Origin: Nocardia higoensis
GTDB taxonomy: Bacteria; Actinomycetota; Actinomycetes; Mycobacteriales; Mycobacteriaceae
DNA length: 64,000 bases
Assembly (NCBI RefSeq): GCF_015477835.1
Contig: NZ_JADLQN010000001.1
Coordinates: 558,001-622,000 of the forward strand
Direction of reading: 5' to 3'
Under the pieces are notes generated by a model. It saw only the letters and a list, made by a program, of their open reading frames with translations. It did not search any database and had not been told where the DNA came from. This document shows positions 7,596 through 18,009 of the stretch, piece after piece. How positions within the stretch are numbered: the first letter of the stretch is position 1; every line of letters begins with the position of its first letter. The position numbers were made by a program, and so were the translations under genes.

Positions 7596-9476
7596 GTGTG
7601 GGTGCGAGCGGTTTCGGCGACAGACACCAGGGAGGAACTCGCCGAATCCGGGCATACGGCGGAGCGCCGCCGATGGGTGCTGATGTCCGCCCGGCAGGTG
7701 ATGGTCGCCGCGGGGTGTCTCATCGCGCTGCAACTGGCGATCCGCGCGGCGGTCGCCTTCTCCGGGGATTTCTACTGGGACGATCTGATCCTGATCGGGC
7801 GATCGGGACAGCTGCCGCTGCTGTCGGGGGAGTTCCTGCTCTACGACCACGACGGTCATTTCATGCCCGCGGCCTTCGCGCTCGCGTGGCTGTCGACGGC
7901 CCTGGCGCCGTTGGACTGGACGGTGCCCGCGGTGACATCGATCGCGGGGCAGGCGCTCGCCTCGCTGGCGGTGCTGCGGGTGGTGCGGCTGGTGGTGGGC
8001 ACGCGGCCGGTGCTGTTGCCGCCGTTGGCGTTCTACCTGTTCTCGCCGCTCACCCTGCCGTCGTTCGCGTGGTGGGCGGCCGGTCTGAATTCGTTGCCGC
8101 TGCAGATCGGTCTGGCGTGGGTGGCCGGGGACGCGATCGCGTTGTGCCGCACCGGGCGTCTCCGGTTCGCGGTCTCCGGCGCGATGGTCGCGGTGGTGTC
8201 GCTGGCGTTCTTCGAGAAATCGGTGCTCGTGCCGCTGGTGGCGTTCGTGACCGTGGCGCTGATGTATCGAGTGGACGGGGTGCCGCGAGCAGTGCGCACG
8301 ACGCTCGTGCGCGGCCGCGCGCTGTGGATTCCGCTCGCGGTGGTCGTCGCGTCCTGGGCGGCGGTCTACCTGCGTTTCACGGACCCTCGGCCGGCCGGAC
8401 CGACCGCGGCGGAGGCTGCCGAGCTCGTCCATCACGCCACCTCGCTGGGGCTGGTGCCGACTCTGCTGGGTGGCCCCTGGACGTGGGAGCGGTGGCCGCC
8501 GAGCCCGCCGTGGGCGACGCCGCCGGTCGGTCTGGTCGTCCTCGGATGGCTGGCCGTCACCGTCGCCGTGGCCTGGTCGCTGCGGTATCGGCAGCGCACC
8601 GCCGCGGTGTGGGCGATGCTGCTGGTCTATATCGCCCTCTCCGAAACCTCGATGATCCTGGTGCGCACCGGCCCCGACACCGCAGACGAGCTGGCGCAGA
8701 CACTGCGCTACGTCGCCGACAGCGCGGTGCTCATCGCGCTCGGGTGGGCACTGATCGCCCGCGCTCCGCGTCGCACGGCAGTGCGCCCCTCGTACGCCCT
8801 GTCCCGGACTCGATCGCACTCTGTCGTGGTCGTGGTCGTGGTCGCGGTCACCGCGTTCGTCGTGAGCAGCCTGTGCTCGACGGTGACATTCGCGCAGCGC
8901 TGGCGGGACAATCCGACGGTCGGCTATCTGGCGAACGCGCGGGCGGGGCTCGCCGCCGACCAGAGCACCCCGATCCTGGATCACCCGGTGGCGATCCACA
9001 TCCTGTTGCCGGTCGCGCACCCGCACAACCGCGTCAGCTCCGTCTTCGGTCCGCTGCGCGAGCGCCCGGAGTTCCGGCGATCCACCGAGGTCCTGCGCGT
9101 TCTCGACGATTCCGGCCGGTTGGTCCCGGCCACTGTCACCTGGACCCGCGCCCTCGGGAAGGGACCGGTGCCCGGCTGCGGTCATCGCGTCGCGGGCGGG
9201 TCCGCGGAGCTGCCGTTGGGCGGGCCCCTCATGGATTGGGAATGGGCGGTGCACCTGAACTACTACGCGAACACCGACGGCGACATCGAACTCGGCCTCG
9301 ACGGCAGCGAGGACACTGTGCGGGTTCCCGTCCGCGCGGGCCTGCACCAGGTGTTCGTGCGGCTGCTCGGCGCGGGTCGGGCCCTGCGTGTGCGCACCGT
9401 GACGCCGGGACTGACACTGTGCGTCGGCAACGGTCCCGTCGGAGTGGTCGTGCCGACGCCCGGAGCGGGATCGTGA
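7596..9476 (+). CDS. Multi-pass integral membrane protein, possibly GT-C-like
   Basis: 626 residues. About ten hydrophobic segments can be seen, beginning with QVMVAAGCLIALQLAIRAAV and followed by FYWDD in the first extracytoplasmic loop. A DD/DE pair after TM1 is a hallmark of GT-C glycosyltransferases that use polyprenyl-phosphate sugars, but no other GT-C signature is clear. The last 220 residues are soluble, beta-rich and probably extracytoplasmic. GTG at 7596 is the annotated start; ATG at 7683 directly before TM1 is an alternative. It may act in envelope polysaccharide or lipoglycan assembly (inference). Confidence 0.75.
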   Translation: MWVRAVSATDTREELAESGHTAERRRWVLMSARQVMVAAGCLIALQLAIRAAVAFSGDFYWDDLILIGRSGQLPLLSGEFLLYDHDGHFMPAAFALAWLSTALAPLDWTVPAVTSIAGQALASLAVLRVVRLVVGTRPVLLPPLAFYLFSPLTLPSFAWWAAGLNSLPLQIGLAWVAGDAIALCRTGRLRFAVSGAMVAVVSLAFFEKSVLVPLVAFVTVALMYRVDGVPRAVRTTLVRGRALWIPLAVVVASWAAVYLRFTDPRPAGPTAAEAAELVHHATSLGLVPTLLGGPWTWERWPPSPPWATPPVGLVVLGWLAVTVAVAWSLRYRQRTAAVWAMLLVYIALSETSMILVRTGPDTADELAQTLRYVADSAVLIALGWALIARAPRRTAVRPSYALSRTRSHSVVVVVVVAVTAFVVSSLCSTVTFAQRWRDNPTVGYLANARAGLAADQSTPILDHPVAIHILLPVAHPHNRVSSVFGPLRERPEFRRSTEVLRVLDDSGRLVPATVTWTRALGKGPVPGCGHRVAGGSAELPLGGPLMDWEWAVHLNYYANTDGDIELGLDGSEDTVRVPVRAGLHQVFVRLLGAGRALRVRTVTPGLTLCVGNGPVGVVVPTPGAGS

Positions 9477-9513
9477 GCGGTGCGGGGCGGACAACAGCGC
9501 CCGGAGCAGCCGA

Positions 9514-9948
9514 TCAGTACCCGCCCTCGACGTAGTCGACCAGCAGTTGCCGTTCGGTGGCGAGTTCGTCGATGGCGCTCTTGACCACGTCGCCGATGCT
9601 GACGATGCCCGCCAATCTGCCGTCGCTGACGACCGGCAGGTGCCGCACCCGGTGTTCGGTCATGATGTGGCGCAGACTGTCGACCCGGTCGTCGGGCGCG
9701 CAGGTCCGCACCCGGGTAGTCATGAGCGTGCCGACGGGTGTGTCCAGCAGGCCCGCGCCGTGCTCGTGGAGCCCGCGTACGACGTCGCGCTCGGAGACGA
9801 TGCCCGCGATCACCCCCTCGCCGGGGGAGACGACCACCGCGCCGATATCGTGCTCGGCGAGGATGCCGAGCAGTTCGCGCACTGTCGTGGCAGGCACGAC
9901 GGTGGCGACGTGGCTGCCCTTCCTACGCAGGATCTCCGCTATACGCAT
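9514..9948 (-). CDS. Two-CBS-domain protein
   Basis: 144 residues made of a tandem CBS pair: the first at about residues 8-60 (ATVVPATTVRELLGILAEHD, GVIAGIVSERDVVRGL) and the second at 72-128 (RVRTCAPDDRVDSLRHIMTE, GRLAGIVSIGDVVKSAI). The pair forms a Bateman module that binds adenine nucleotides. ATG at 9948 is used because it lies 4 bases after the PucR stop and the frame upstream overlaps that gene. Probably co-transcribed with the PucR regulator and acting as a nucleotide-sensing partner or stand-alone stress protein, as such Actinobacteria proteins commonly do. Confidence 0.88.
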   Translation of the reverse strand: MRIAEILRRKGSHVATVVPATTVRELLGILAEHDIGAVVVSPGEGVIAGIVSERDVVRGLHEHGAGLLDTPVGTLMTTRVRTCAPDDRVDSLRHIMTEHRVRHLPVVSDGRLAGIVSIGDVVKSAIDELATERQLLVDYVEGGY

Positions 9949-9952
9949 CTGT

Positions 9953-11299
9953 TCACCATCCAGACTCACGGGGTTCCAGCATCTCGCTTCCCCGTGCCGG
10001 TGACCAGCACGAAACGGCATCGGGCGCTGTCGCGCGGCGTCCCGGCGCGCCGCGGGCGAGCAGGGCGGCGGTGGCCTGGGCGATGCCCGTGGCGGTCGCC
10101 AGGTCCATGCCGGTGAGCTGGACGATCCGGCGTAGCCGGTAGTCGACGGTGTTGGGATGCACGAACAACTGCCGCGCGGTGAGCCTGCGGTTCATGTCGT
10201 TGCGCAGGTAGGCGCGCGCGGTGTCGAACAGTTCGGGATGGGCATCGAGCGGGTCGAGCAGGCCCGCCAGCTGCCGCCCCGCCGGCCCACCCCGGGTGAG
10301 CTGGTACTCCATCGCCAGGTCGGCGAGCCCGTAGAAGCCGGGGCCGCGACCGGCGATGCGCGCCAATTCGAGCAACTCGTGCGCATGTTCGGCGGCCGCG
10401 GGTACCTGCCCGGCGTCGGCGAGGACCGCGGTCGCCGACAGCGCGACTCCGGCCACGGCGGACAGTTCGGCCAGCAGTTCGGCGGTGAGTTCGCGCTCGT
10501 CGGCGCCCCGTGGCAGCAGCAGTGTTCCGCCGGTGGGCGACAGCAGCGCGAGCACCTGCGCGCCCAGGACGCTCGACACCGCCGAGTGCAGCCTGCGCAG
10601 GGCGTGCCCGGGCGCGGTCGGCGCGCTGAATCCGTCGTCGAGGTCGCCACGGTGGGCGGGGGCCGACAGCGCGACCACCTGATAGGACTTCGCGATCGGC
10701 ACACCGGTGTGCCGGGCGGCGGCGGAACCGGCCCGCCCGCTCAGCAGCGCCGAGGCGAGAGCGTGCGCCGCGGCGTGGCGCTCGCGGGCCAACTGCTGAT
10801 CTTCGTCGACATAGGCGTCGCAGACCACGGCGGTGACCACACGCAGCAGTTCGAGCATCAGTTCGGTGGCGTCGAGCGCCTTGCCGGCGTCCTCGGCGAC
10901 CGGGCGCGTGGCGGCCGAGGCCAGCGCCGCGCGCAGGCTCTCCTGGCACGCGCGCAGCACCGCGCTCAACGGCAGTGCATCGCGTGCCCACCGTGCGGCG
11001 GCCTCGCCCAACCGGGCGAGTTCCTCTTCACGGGGCGCCTTACCGACGTCGAACGCCTGCGTGGCCACCGTGCGACAGAACCTGGCCACCTCGGCGGCCC
11101 CTGTCGCCCCGCCGGGCCCGGCCGCCGCGGCCGTGTGCCCGGCGTCGCCGGGGGATCCGCGCCGATCCGCGCTCGCCGAGAGCGGGACCGGCATCCGGGT
11201 GGGGCGAGGGGCGGTGCCGGGCCGCGGTACCGCGGCCGGTGCGACGCCGCTACTGCCTGCCGAGGGTTCCGGCGGAAGGTCCGGTGCGGCGATACTCAT
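9953..11299 (-). CDS. PucR-family transcriptional regulator
   Basis: 448 residues. A helical sensory/dimer region at about 65-190, a GGDEF-like central fold, and a C-terminal HTH_30: LRNDMNRRLTARQLFVHPNTVDYRLRR falls at about residues 375-405 and is the diagnostic DNA-binding motif. The first 60 residues are Pro/Ala-rich and low complexity, so translation may start further in. PucR proteins usually activate purine or other catabolic genes. The only linked gene is the downstream CBS protein; the target is not evident. A second, distinct PucR lies at 55685-56962. Confidence 0.88.
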   Translation of the reverse strand: MSIAAPDLPPEPSAGSSGVAPAAVPRPGTAPRPTRMPVPLSASADRRGSPGDAGHTAAAAGPGGATGAAEVARFCRTVATQAFDVGKAPREEELARLGEAAARWARDALPLSAVLRACQESLRAALASAATRPVAEDAGKALDATELMLELLRVVTAVVCDAYVDEDQQLARERHAAAHALASALLSGRAGSAAARHTGVPIAKSYQVVALSAPAHRGDLDDGFSAPTAPGHALRRLHSAVSSVLGAQVLALLSPTGGTLLLPRGADERELTAELLAELSAVAGVALSATAVLADAGQVPAAAEHAHELLELARIAGRGPGFYGLADLAMEYQLTRGGPAGRQLAGLLDPLDAHPELFDTARAYLRNDMNRRLTARQLFVHPNTVDYRLRRIVQLTGMDLATATGIAQATAALLARGAPGRRATAPDAVSCWSPARGSEMLEPRESGW

Positions 11300-11434
11300 A
11301 GGTGTGTGCTCCCACTACCACCTCGGACACGCGATGACCGGCCCGAATCGAGCCTCACTATAGGTAGACGACTCCGCTCGCGGGGCCGCTTCGGTGAGAA
11401 CGAGAGCGGTGGGACGCTCACGCGGGCCGCCGGA

Positions 11435-11626
11435 TCAGCCCGCGTCGGAGATGGTGGCGCTGCGGATCTCACGTTCGATCGCCAGGGCGGCGTAGTGCTG
11501 ACCGGAGGCGTGTAGTTGCGCGATCCGGCGTTGTAGGGCCTCGGTGCCGTAGGCTGCGGCGACATCGGCGATGCCCAGACGACGGGACCGCTCCGGATGT
11601 GGTGAATGGTGAAGTGGCTGATTCAT
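11435..11626 (-). CDS. Small hypothetical protein linked to the 38-41 kb motif family
   Basis: 63 residues starting MNQPLHHSPHPERSRRLGIA, with a helical AAAYGTEALQRRIAQLHASG body. I recognise no domain. Its promoter region carries a copy of the GATGYACTTGCA motif (11696-11711), shared with two other small genes that begin M-[NS]-[QH] at 38394 and 41455. This shared upstream element is the main support for it being a real gene. No homology to the other two is obvious beyond the first residues. Confidence 0.55.
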   Translation of the reverse strand: MNQPLHHSPHPERSRRLGIADVAAAYGTEALQRRIAQLHASGQHYAALAIEREIRSATISDAG

Positions 11627-11695
11627 GACGCCTGGCCTTCTGCGGGTGTGAAGCTCCCCTGTTTCCCGAAATCCTAAGGGTCACCTTTCTTCGAG

Positions 11696-11711
11696 TGCAA
11701 GTGCATCTGCA
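11696..11711. promoter_or_regulatory. Shared motif copy A (WhiJ-island type operator)
   Basis: Reads TGCAAGTGCATCTGCA on the plus strand; in the direction of the 11626 gene it is TGCAGATGCACTTGCA. It aligns without gaps to copies at 38538-38553 and 41583-41600. It lies 70 bases upstream of the small gene and about 110 bases upstream of the MMPL gene, which reads the other way. Confidence 0.6.
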
Positions 11712-11777
11712 TGAACACATGTGTGCGCAAATGGCTTTCGGCGCGGGCCGCCGACACGCCGACACACCGGTGAGGGC

Positions 11778-11796
11778 CCTGAGAATCTCTCTCAGG
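11778..11796. promoter_or_regulatory. Inverted repeat before the MMPL exporter gene
   Basis: CCTGAGA and TCTCAGG arms with a 5-base spacer, ending 22 bases upstream of the GTG at 11819, followed by a third partial copy (TCTGAGAG). Placed like a repressor site; a 5'UTR hairpin is also possible. Confidence 0.4.
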
Positions 11797-11818
11797 TAGT
11801 TCTGAGAGGCTGTTGATC

Positions 11819-13930
11819 GTGAAACCTGGAGATCGGTTCGCCGCGGCTGTCACCGGCCGGCGGTCCTGGTTGGTGCTGCTGTTGGTGTTTCTCGCGTCCG
11901 GAGCCGTGATGGGTCTGGCCGGCTCCAACGAATCCGCGGGAGCGGGGCCCACCTCGCTGCCCCAGTCGAGCGAGTCCGCTCGCGTGCAGCGCATGGTCGA
12001 AGAATTCCCCGGCGGTCGCGACACCGCCGCGATCGTGGTGTTCGACCGGCTCGACGGCGAGCAACTCTCCGATGCCCAGCTGTCGGCCGCGACCGAGGCG
12101 GTGGCGGCGATCCGCGCCGAGACCGGTGGTCGGGCCGGTGGCCCGCCCGCCGATCTGACGATCTCCGAGGACCGGATGGTCGCGCTCGGCCAGATCCCGG
12201 TGTCCTCCGAACTCAGCGGCGCCCCGCTCAACGACGAGATCGAGCGCCTGCGCGCGCTCGCCGAGGACCGTGCCCCCGACGGGCTGCGCACCCAGATCAC
12301 CGGCGGCCCCGCCTTCGGCGCCGACATCGCCAACGCCTTCGCCGGCGCCGACGTCACCCTGTTGCTGGTCACCGCGTCGGTGGTCGCGGTGCTGCTGATG
12401 CTGACCTATCGCTCGCCTGTGCTGTGGCTGGTGCCGCTGCTGGTGATCGGTCTGGCCGACCGCATCGCCGTGAGCCTCGGCGTGCTCTTGTCCCGGGCTA
12501 CCGACCTGACCTTCGACGGCTCGACCTCCGGCATCACCAGCGTGCTCGTCTTCGGCGCCGGCACCAACTACGCGCTGCTGCTCATCTCGCGCTACCGGGA
12601 CGAACTGCACCGCCACGAGAACCATCGCGACGCCCTGCGCCGAGCCGTGCGCCGGTGCGGTCCCGCCATCGTCGCCAGCAATGTGACCGTCGTCCTGGCG
12701 CTGCTCACCCTGCTGCTGGCCGCGCTGCCCAACACCCGCAGCCTCGGTCTGATGGCGGCGGCCGGCCTGGTCACCGCCGCGCTGTTCGTGCTCACCGCGC
12801 TCCCCGCCGCACTGGCACTGTGCGGCCGCCGGGTGTTCTGGCCGTTCATCCCGGCCGTCGACGGCACCGACAACGCCGGTTCCGGCGCCTGGTACAAGCT
12901 GGCCGACCGCGTGGTGCGTACGCCCGCGCCGGTCGCCGCGGGCGCCCTGGCCGCCCTGCTGCTGTGCGCGGCGGGACTGCTCGGGGCCGAGGTCGGTCTG
13001 TCGCAGTCCGACCAGTTCCGGGTACGCGCTGAGTCGGTGGACGCGCTCGACACGCTGGCGGCGCACTTCCCCTCCGGCGCCTCCGATCCCACGATCGTGC
13101 TGGCGCGCACCGAAGCGGAGGCGGACGTGCAGCGCGCGCTCGATGCCGAGCCCGGAGTCTCCCGAGCCGCGCGGACCGGTCCGCCGCACGAGGGCATGAC
13201 CCGCTGGGCGGTGATCCTCGACGCGCCGCCCGCCTCCGCGGAAGCCTTCGACACCATTCGCGACCTGCGTGGCAGGCTCGGGGAGGTGCCCGGCGCCGAG
13301 GCGCTGGTCGGCGGTAGCGACGCGAAGCAGCTCGACACCGCCGAGGCGGCACGCGACGACCAGTTGCTGGTGATCCCGCTGATCCTCGCCGTGGTCTTCA
13401 TCGTGCTGCTGGTGCTGCTGCGAGCGGTACCCGCCGCGCTGGTGCTCATCGGCGTGACGGTGCTCAGCTCCGTGGCCGCCATCGGTCTGGGCAGCCTGGT
13501 CAGCGAACACATCTTCGGATTCCCGGCACTGGATACCACCGTCCCGCTGTTCGGTTTCCTGTTCCTGGTCGCCCTCGGCGTCGACTACACGATCTTCCTG
13601 GTGACCCGCGCGCGGGAGGAAACGCTCGACCACGGCACCGCGGGTGGCATGGTGCGGGCGGTCTCGGCGACCGGGCCGGTGATCACCAGCGCGGGCATCG
13701 TGCTGGCGGCGGTGTTCGCCGTCCTCGGCGTGCTGCCGCTGATCACTCTGACCCAGCTCGGCATCATCGTCGGCATCGGCATCGTCTTGGACACCTTCGT
13801 GGTGCGCACGGTCGTCGTCCCCGCGCTGTTCGCCCTCATCGGCCCCCGCATCTGGTGGCCTGCCGATCTCGAGAGGCCCGAATCCGCCCAGGCGGGGCGG
13901 GAAGTCAGCAACCCGACGGGAACACGATGA
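11819..13930 (+). CDS. MMPL/RND-superfamily transporter
   Basis: 703 residues with two repeated halves, each a large extracytoplasmic domain followed by a cluster of six hydrophobic segments: TM1 at about residues 12-34, then 170-330 and 510-690. The conserved GAGTNYALLLISRYRDEL and VALGVDYTIFLVTRAREE stretches contain the Asp-Tyr/Asn-Tyr of the MMPL proton-relay region. Family members export lipids, siderophores or drugs across the inner membrane. GTG at 11819 is preferred over the TTG at 11813 because it gives a typical short cytoplasmic start. ATGA overlap with the sulfurtransferase gene indicates translational coupling. Substrate unknown. Confidence 0.92.
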   Translation: MKPGDRFAAAVTGRRSWLVLLLVFLASGAVMGLAGSNESAGAGPTSLPQSSESARVQRMVEEFPGGRDTAAIVVFDRLDGEQLSDAQLSAATEAVAAIRAETGGRAGGPPADLTISEDRMVALGQIPVSSELSGAPLNDEIERLRALAEDRAPDGLRTQITGGPAFGADIANAFAGADVTLLLVTASVVAVLLMLTYRSPVLWLVPLLVIGLADRIAVSLGVLLSRATDLTFDGSTSGITSVLVFGAGTNYALLLISRYRDELHRHENHRDALRRAVRRCGPAIVASNVTVVLALLTLLLAALPNTRSLGLMAAAGLVTAALFVLTALPAALALCGRRVFWPFIPAVDGTDNAGSGAWYKLADRVVRTPAPVAAGALAALLLCAAGLLGAEVGLSQSDQFRVRAESVDALDTLAAHFPSGASDPTIVLARTEAEADVQRALDAEPGVSRAARTGPPHEGMTRWAVILDAPPASAEAFDTIRDLRGRLGEVPGAEALVGGSDAKQLDTAEAARDDQLLVIPLILAVVFIVLLVLLRAVPAALVLIGVTVLSSVAAIGLGSLVSEHIFGFPALDTTVPLFGFLFLVALGVDYTIFLVTRAREETLDHGTAGGMVRAVSATGPVITSAGIVLAAVFAVLGVLPLITLTQLGIIVGIGIVLDTFVVRTVVVPALFALIGPRIWWPADLERPESAQAGREVSNPTGTR

Positions 13931-14769
13931 CCATCATCACGGCCACCGAACTCGCCGATCTGCTGGCCGGCGACGCCCCGGTCCGACTGCTCGACGTCCG
14001 CTGGACACTGACCCGCCCCGACGGCAGGGAAGCCTTCGCCGACGGTCACATCCCCGGCGCGGTGTATGTCGACCTCGAGACCGAACTGAGCGACCACTCC
14101 GTCACCGGCCGCGGTCGCCATCCGCTGCCCTCGGGCCGCGATCTGCAAGCCGCGCTGCGACGCTGGGGAATTGACGACGGCGACACCGTGGTGGCCTACG
14201 ACGACTGGAACCGCGCGGGCTCCGCGCGGGCCTGGTGGGTGCTGCGCGCCGCGGGTCTGACCGATGTGCGCATCCTCGACGGCGGGCTGGCAGGCTGGCT
14301 GGCGGCGGGGGGATCGGTCCAGTACGGCCGCGCGGCCGAACGCACCGGCTCGGTCACCGTCGCGCACGACGATCTGTACGCCGGTGCCCTGCCGGTCCTG
14401 ACCGCCGCCGAGGCCGCGCGGATCGCCGGAAGCGGCGTCCTGCTCGATGCCCGCGCGCCCGAGCGCTTCCGGGGCGAACTGGAACCGGTCGACCCGATCG
14501 CCGGGCACATCCCCGGCTCGGTGAACCTTCCGTCCACCCGTGTGCTGCACGAGGACGGCGGATTCGTCGAGCCCGAGAAACTGCGCGAGCGTTTCGCCCG
14601 GCGCGGCGTGAACGGTGCGACCCCGCTGGGCGCCTACTGCGGATCCGGTGTCACCGCGGCCGTTCTCGTCGCCGCCGCCGCATCGGCGGGCATCGAGGTC
14701 GCGCTGTTCCCCGGTTCGTGGTCGCAATGGTCCTCGGACCCGGCCAACCCGGTCGCGACGGGCGAGTAG
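13927..14769 (+). CDS. Tandem-rhodanese thiosulfate/3-mercaptopyruvate sulfurtransferase
   Basis: 280 residues with two rhodanese domains (about 5-130 and 155-275). The catalytic loop in the second domain is AYCGSGVTA, whose Cys forms the persulfide; CG-S-G-V/T-T/A is the mercaptopyruvate/thiosulfate sulfurtransferase signature. The inactive first domain has VAYDDWNRAGSAR. Its ATG overlaps the MMPL stop by 4 bases, so the two are co-translated; the pairing may reflect export of a sulfur compound or simply shared expression. Confidence 0.92.
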   Translation: MTIITATELADLLAGDAPVRLLDVRWTLTRPDGREAFADGHIPGAVYVDLETELSDHSVTGRGRHPLPSGRDLQAALRRWGIDDGDTVVAYDDWNRAGSARAWWVLRAAGLTDVRILDGGLAGWLAAGGSVQYGRAAERTGSVTVAHDDLYAGALPVLTAAEAARIAGSGVLLDARAPERFRGELEPVDPIAGHIPGSVNLPSTRVLHEDGGFVEPEKLRERFARRGVNGATPLGAYCGSGVTAAVLVAAAASAGIEVALFPGSWSQWSSDPANPVATGE

Positions 14770-14820
14770 CCGAGACGGCCGAGCCTGCGCCCGCCCGATC
14801 GAGCGGGGGAGCGCGCCGGG

Positions 14821-16126
<1,306 letters not shown>

Positions 16127-16166
16127 GCGATCAGCGGTCCACCGGCCGCTGTCCCCGGCCGGCCGC

Positions 16167-16197
16167 GCCGTCCTGCCGCTGTCCCCGGCAGGACGGC
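16167..16197. terminator. Bidirectional hairpin terminator
   Basis: Perfect 12-bp stem (GCCGTCCTGCCG / CGGCAGGACGGC) with a 7-base loop, between the convergent genes ending at 16126 and 16248. No U-tract, as is common in actinobacteria. Confidence 0.75.
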
Positions 16198-16247
16198 GGT
16201 CGGGGGCTCGGCCGGGATCACCGGCGGTCCGATCAGCCGGAGTCCGA

Positions 16248-17291
16248 TCAGACTCCGACGCCGACGGGGACCGGCAGCGTGAGGGCGCGGAAGAGTCCGT
16301 TGGCGGGCGTGGTCCGGGACAGCGCGTCCGCCGCCAACACGACCGCGGCGGCCGTCCACGTGGTCCGCTCCTCAGGCCAGCGCTTCCCATCGGCGAAAAC
16401 CAATCCGGTCCAGTACGATCCGTCACCCTCACGCAGATGCTGCATGGCCGCGAACAGCCGGTGCGCCCGATCGGCGTCGCCGATGGCGTCCAAAGCCAGT
16501 ACCAGCTCGCAGGTTTCGGCACCGGTCACCCACGGCCGGTCCGCCACACAGCGGATGCCGATATTGCCGACCACGAACTCGTGCCAGCGCGCATCGATGC
16601 GGGCCACCGCGGCGGGACCGCGTAGCGCACCGCCGAGGACCGGGTAGTACCAGTCCATCGAGTAGCGGTCTTTCGGCGTGAAGAGTTCCGGCCGCGACCG
16701 CAGTGCCGCCCCCAGCCGGGCCTGCGCGCTCGCCCACTCCGGGCGTGGATCGTTCATCGCCTCGGCGAGCGCGACGGCGCAGCCGAGACTGTGGTGGATG
16801 CTCGCGCATCCGGTCACCAGCGCCTCGGCCATCGGACCGTTTTCGCTTCCCGCCCAGGGGATCTGACCGTCCGGGCCGCGTAGCGCGAGTACATGCTCGA
16901 TGCCCGCGCGTACCGTCGGCCACATCTCGGCGGCGAAACCCAGATCGCCGGTGCACAGGGTGTGGTGCCAGACCCCTGTCGCGAGGTAGGCGCAGAAGTT
17001 GGTCTCGGAATTGGCGTCCTCGATCACCCCGTCCCGGAACTGCCGCGGCCACGACCCGTCCGGCCGCTGGGTCGAGGCCGACCACCGGTAGGCCGCCACG
17101 GCCTCGTCCCGGAACCCGGTGATCGACAGCGCCATCGCCGATTCCACGTGGTCCCACGGATCGGTGTGGCCGCCGGGAAACCAGGGGATCGCGCCCGAGG
17201 GTTCCTGTGCGGCCGCGATCGACTCCCCGGTCCGCAGACACTGTTTACGCGTCAGTGCCAGCGGGACGCTCGGGAGTTCAGACGACCGCAC
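16248..17291 (-). CDS. Terpene cyclase/prenyltransferase-like alpha-toroid protein
   Basis: 347 residues with repeated QW-like segments typical of alpha/alpha-barrel proteins: AAQEPSGAIPWFPGGHTDPW, STQRPDGSWPRQFRDG, LRGPDGQIPWAGSENGPM and HLREGDGSYWTGLVFADGKR. These repeats resemble the squalene-cyclase/prenyltransferase fold, but no DxDD or class II cyclase acid motif is seen, so enzymatic cyclisation is uncertain; a glycosidase of the same fold is possible. Its start overlaps the methyltransferase stop by 14 bases. Last gene of a leftward group with GT4 and methyltransferase genes. Confidence 0.75.
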   Translation of the reverse strand: MRSSELPSVPLALTRKQCLRTGESIAAAQEPSGAIPWFPGGHTDPWDHVESAMALSITGFRDEAVAAYRWSASTQRPDGSWPRQFRDGVIEDANSETNFCAYLATGVWHHTLCTGDLGFAAEMWPTVRAGIEHVLALRGPDGQIPWAGSENGPMAEALVTGCASIHHSLGCAVALAEAMNDPRPEWASAQARLGAALRSRPELFTPKDRYSMDWYYPVLGGALRGPAAVARIDARWHEFVVGNIGIRCVADRPWVTGAETCELVLALDAIGDADRAHRLFAAMQHLREGDGSYWTGLVFADGKRWPEERTTWTAAAVVLAADALSRTTPANGLFRALTLPVPVGVGV

Positions 17292-18009
17292 GTTGCACCG
17301 CCGGCTTGGCGAAGTACAGCGCGACGCTCTTGCCGATGAGCGGATCCAGCAGGGTCTCGGCCACCCGGGTCACCGCGGGCCGCGACATCATGTCCCACAC
17401 CAGCATCTTGTGATAGGCCCGCACCAGCGGGTTGTTCTCGTTGTTCACTCCGACCGCGCACTTGAGCCACCAGTAGGGCGCGTGCAGCGCGTGCACGTGG
17501 CTGCTGCGGACGAAACGCAGTCCGCGCCCGGCGATCTTGTCGCGCAACTCGTCGGCACGGTAGATCCGCACGTGCCCGCCCTCGTTGCTGTGGTATTCGG
17601 TCGACAGCGCCCAGCACACCCGCTCGGGCAGCCATCGCGGCACCGTCACCACGAGATCGCCGCCCGGCTTCAGCACGCGGGCCAGCTCGGCGATGGCCTG
17701 ATCATCGGCCGGGACGTGTTCGAGGATCTCCGAGGCGATGACGATGTCGAAGTGGTTGTCGGAGTATGGAAGTGCCAGCGCGTCGCCGCACACGGTGCGC
17801 GCCGTCGCGCCCGCGGGCGCCTCCCCGACCGTGGCCATCGCCTCGAACATCGTCTGCACTCCGGCCAGATCCTCGGCATTCTGATCGAAGGCGATGATGT
17901 CGGCGCCGCGCCGGTAGGCCTCGAACGAATGCCTGCCCGCACCACAACCGACGTCGATCACCCGGGTGCCCGGGGCGATGCGGAGTCGGTCGAAGTCAAC
18001 GGTCAGCAC
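17278..18009 (-). CDS. Class I SAM-dependent methyltransferase
   Basis: 243 residues. Motif I is VIDVGCGAGRHSFEAYRRGA at about residues 16-35; DALALPYSDNHFDIVIASEI gives motifs II/III and VLKPGGDLVVTVPRW the post-motif. GTG at 18009 is selected over an upstream frame start because AGGAGG lies 6 bases before it and the remaining 29 upstream residues are Arg-rich read-through of the GT4 gene. Overlaps both neighbours by 14 bases, implying co-translation. Substrate unknown; a lipid, sugar or quinone-like acceptor would fit the operon. Confidence 0.88.
   Translation of the reverse strand: MLTVDFDRLRIAPGTRVIDVGCGAGRHSFEAYRRGADIIAFDQNAEDLAGVQTMFEAMATVGEAPAGATARTVCGDALALPYSDNHFDIVIASEILEHVPADDQAIAELARVLKPGGDLVVTVPRWLPERVCWALSTEYHSNEGGHVRIYRADELRDKIAGRGLRFVRSSHVHALHAPYWWLKCAVGVNNENNPLVRAYHKMLVWDMMSRPAVTRVAETLLDPLIGKSVALYFAKPAVQRAVV

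Noticed and set aside
14770..14820. Terminator between sulfurtransferase and TetR genes
   Set aside because: Only an imperfect CCCGC/GCGGG stem; too weak to claim.
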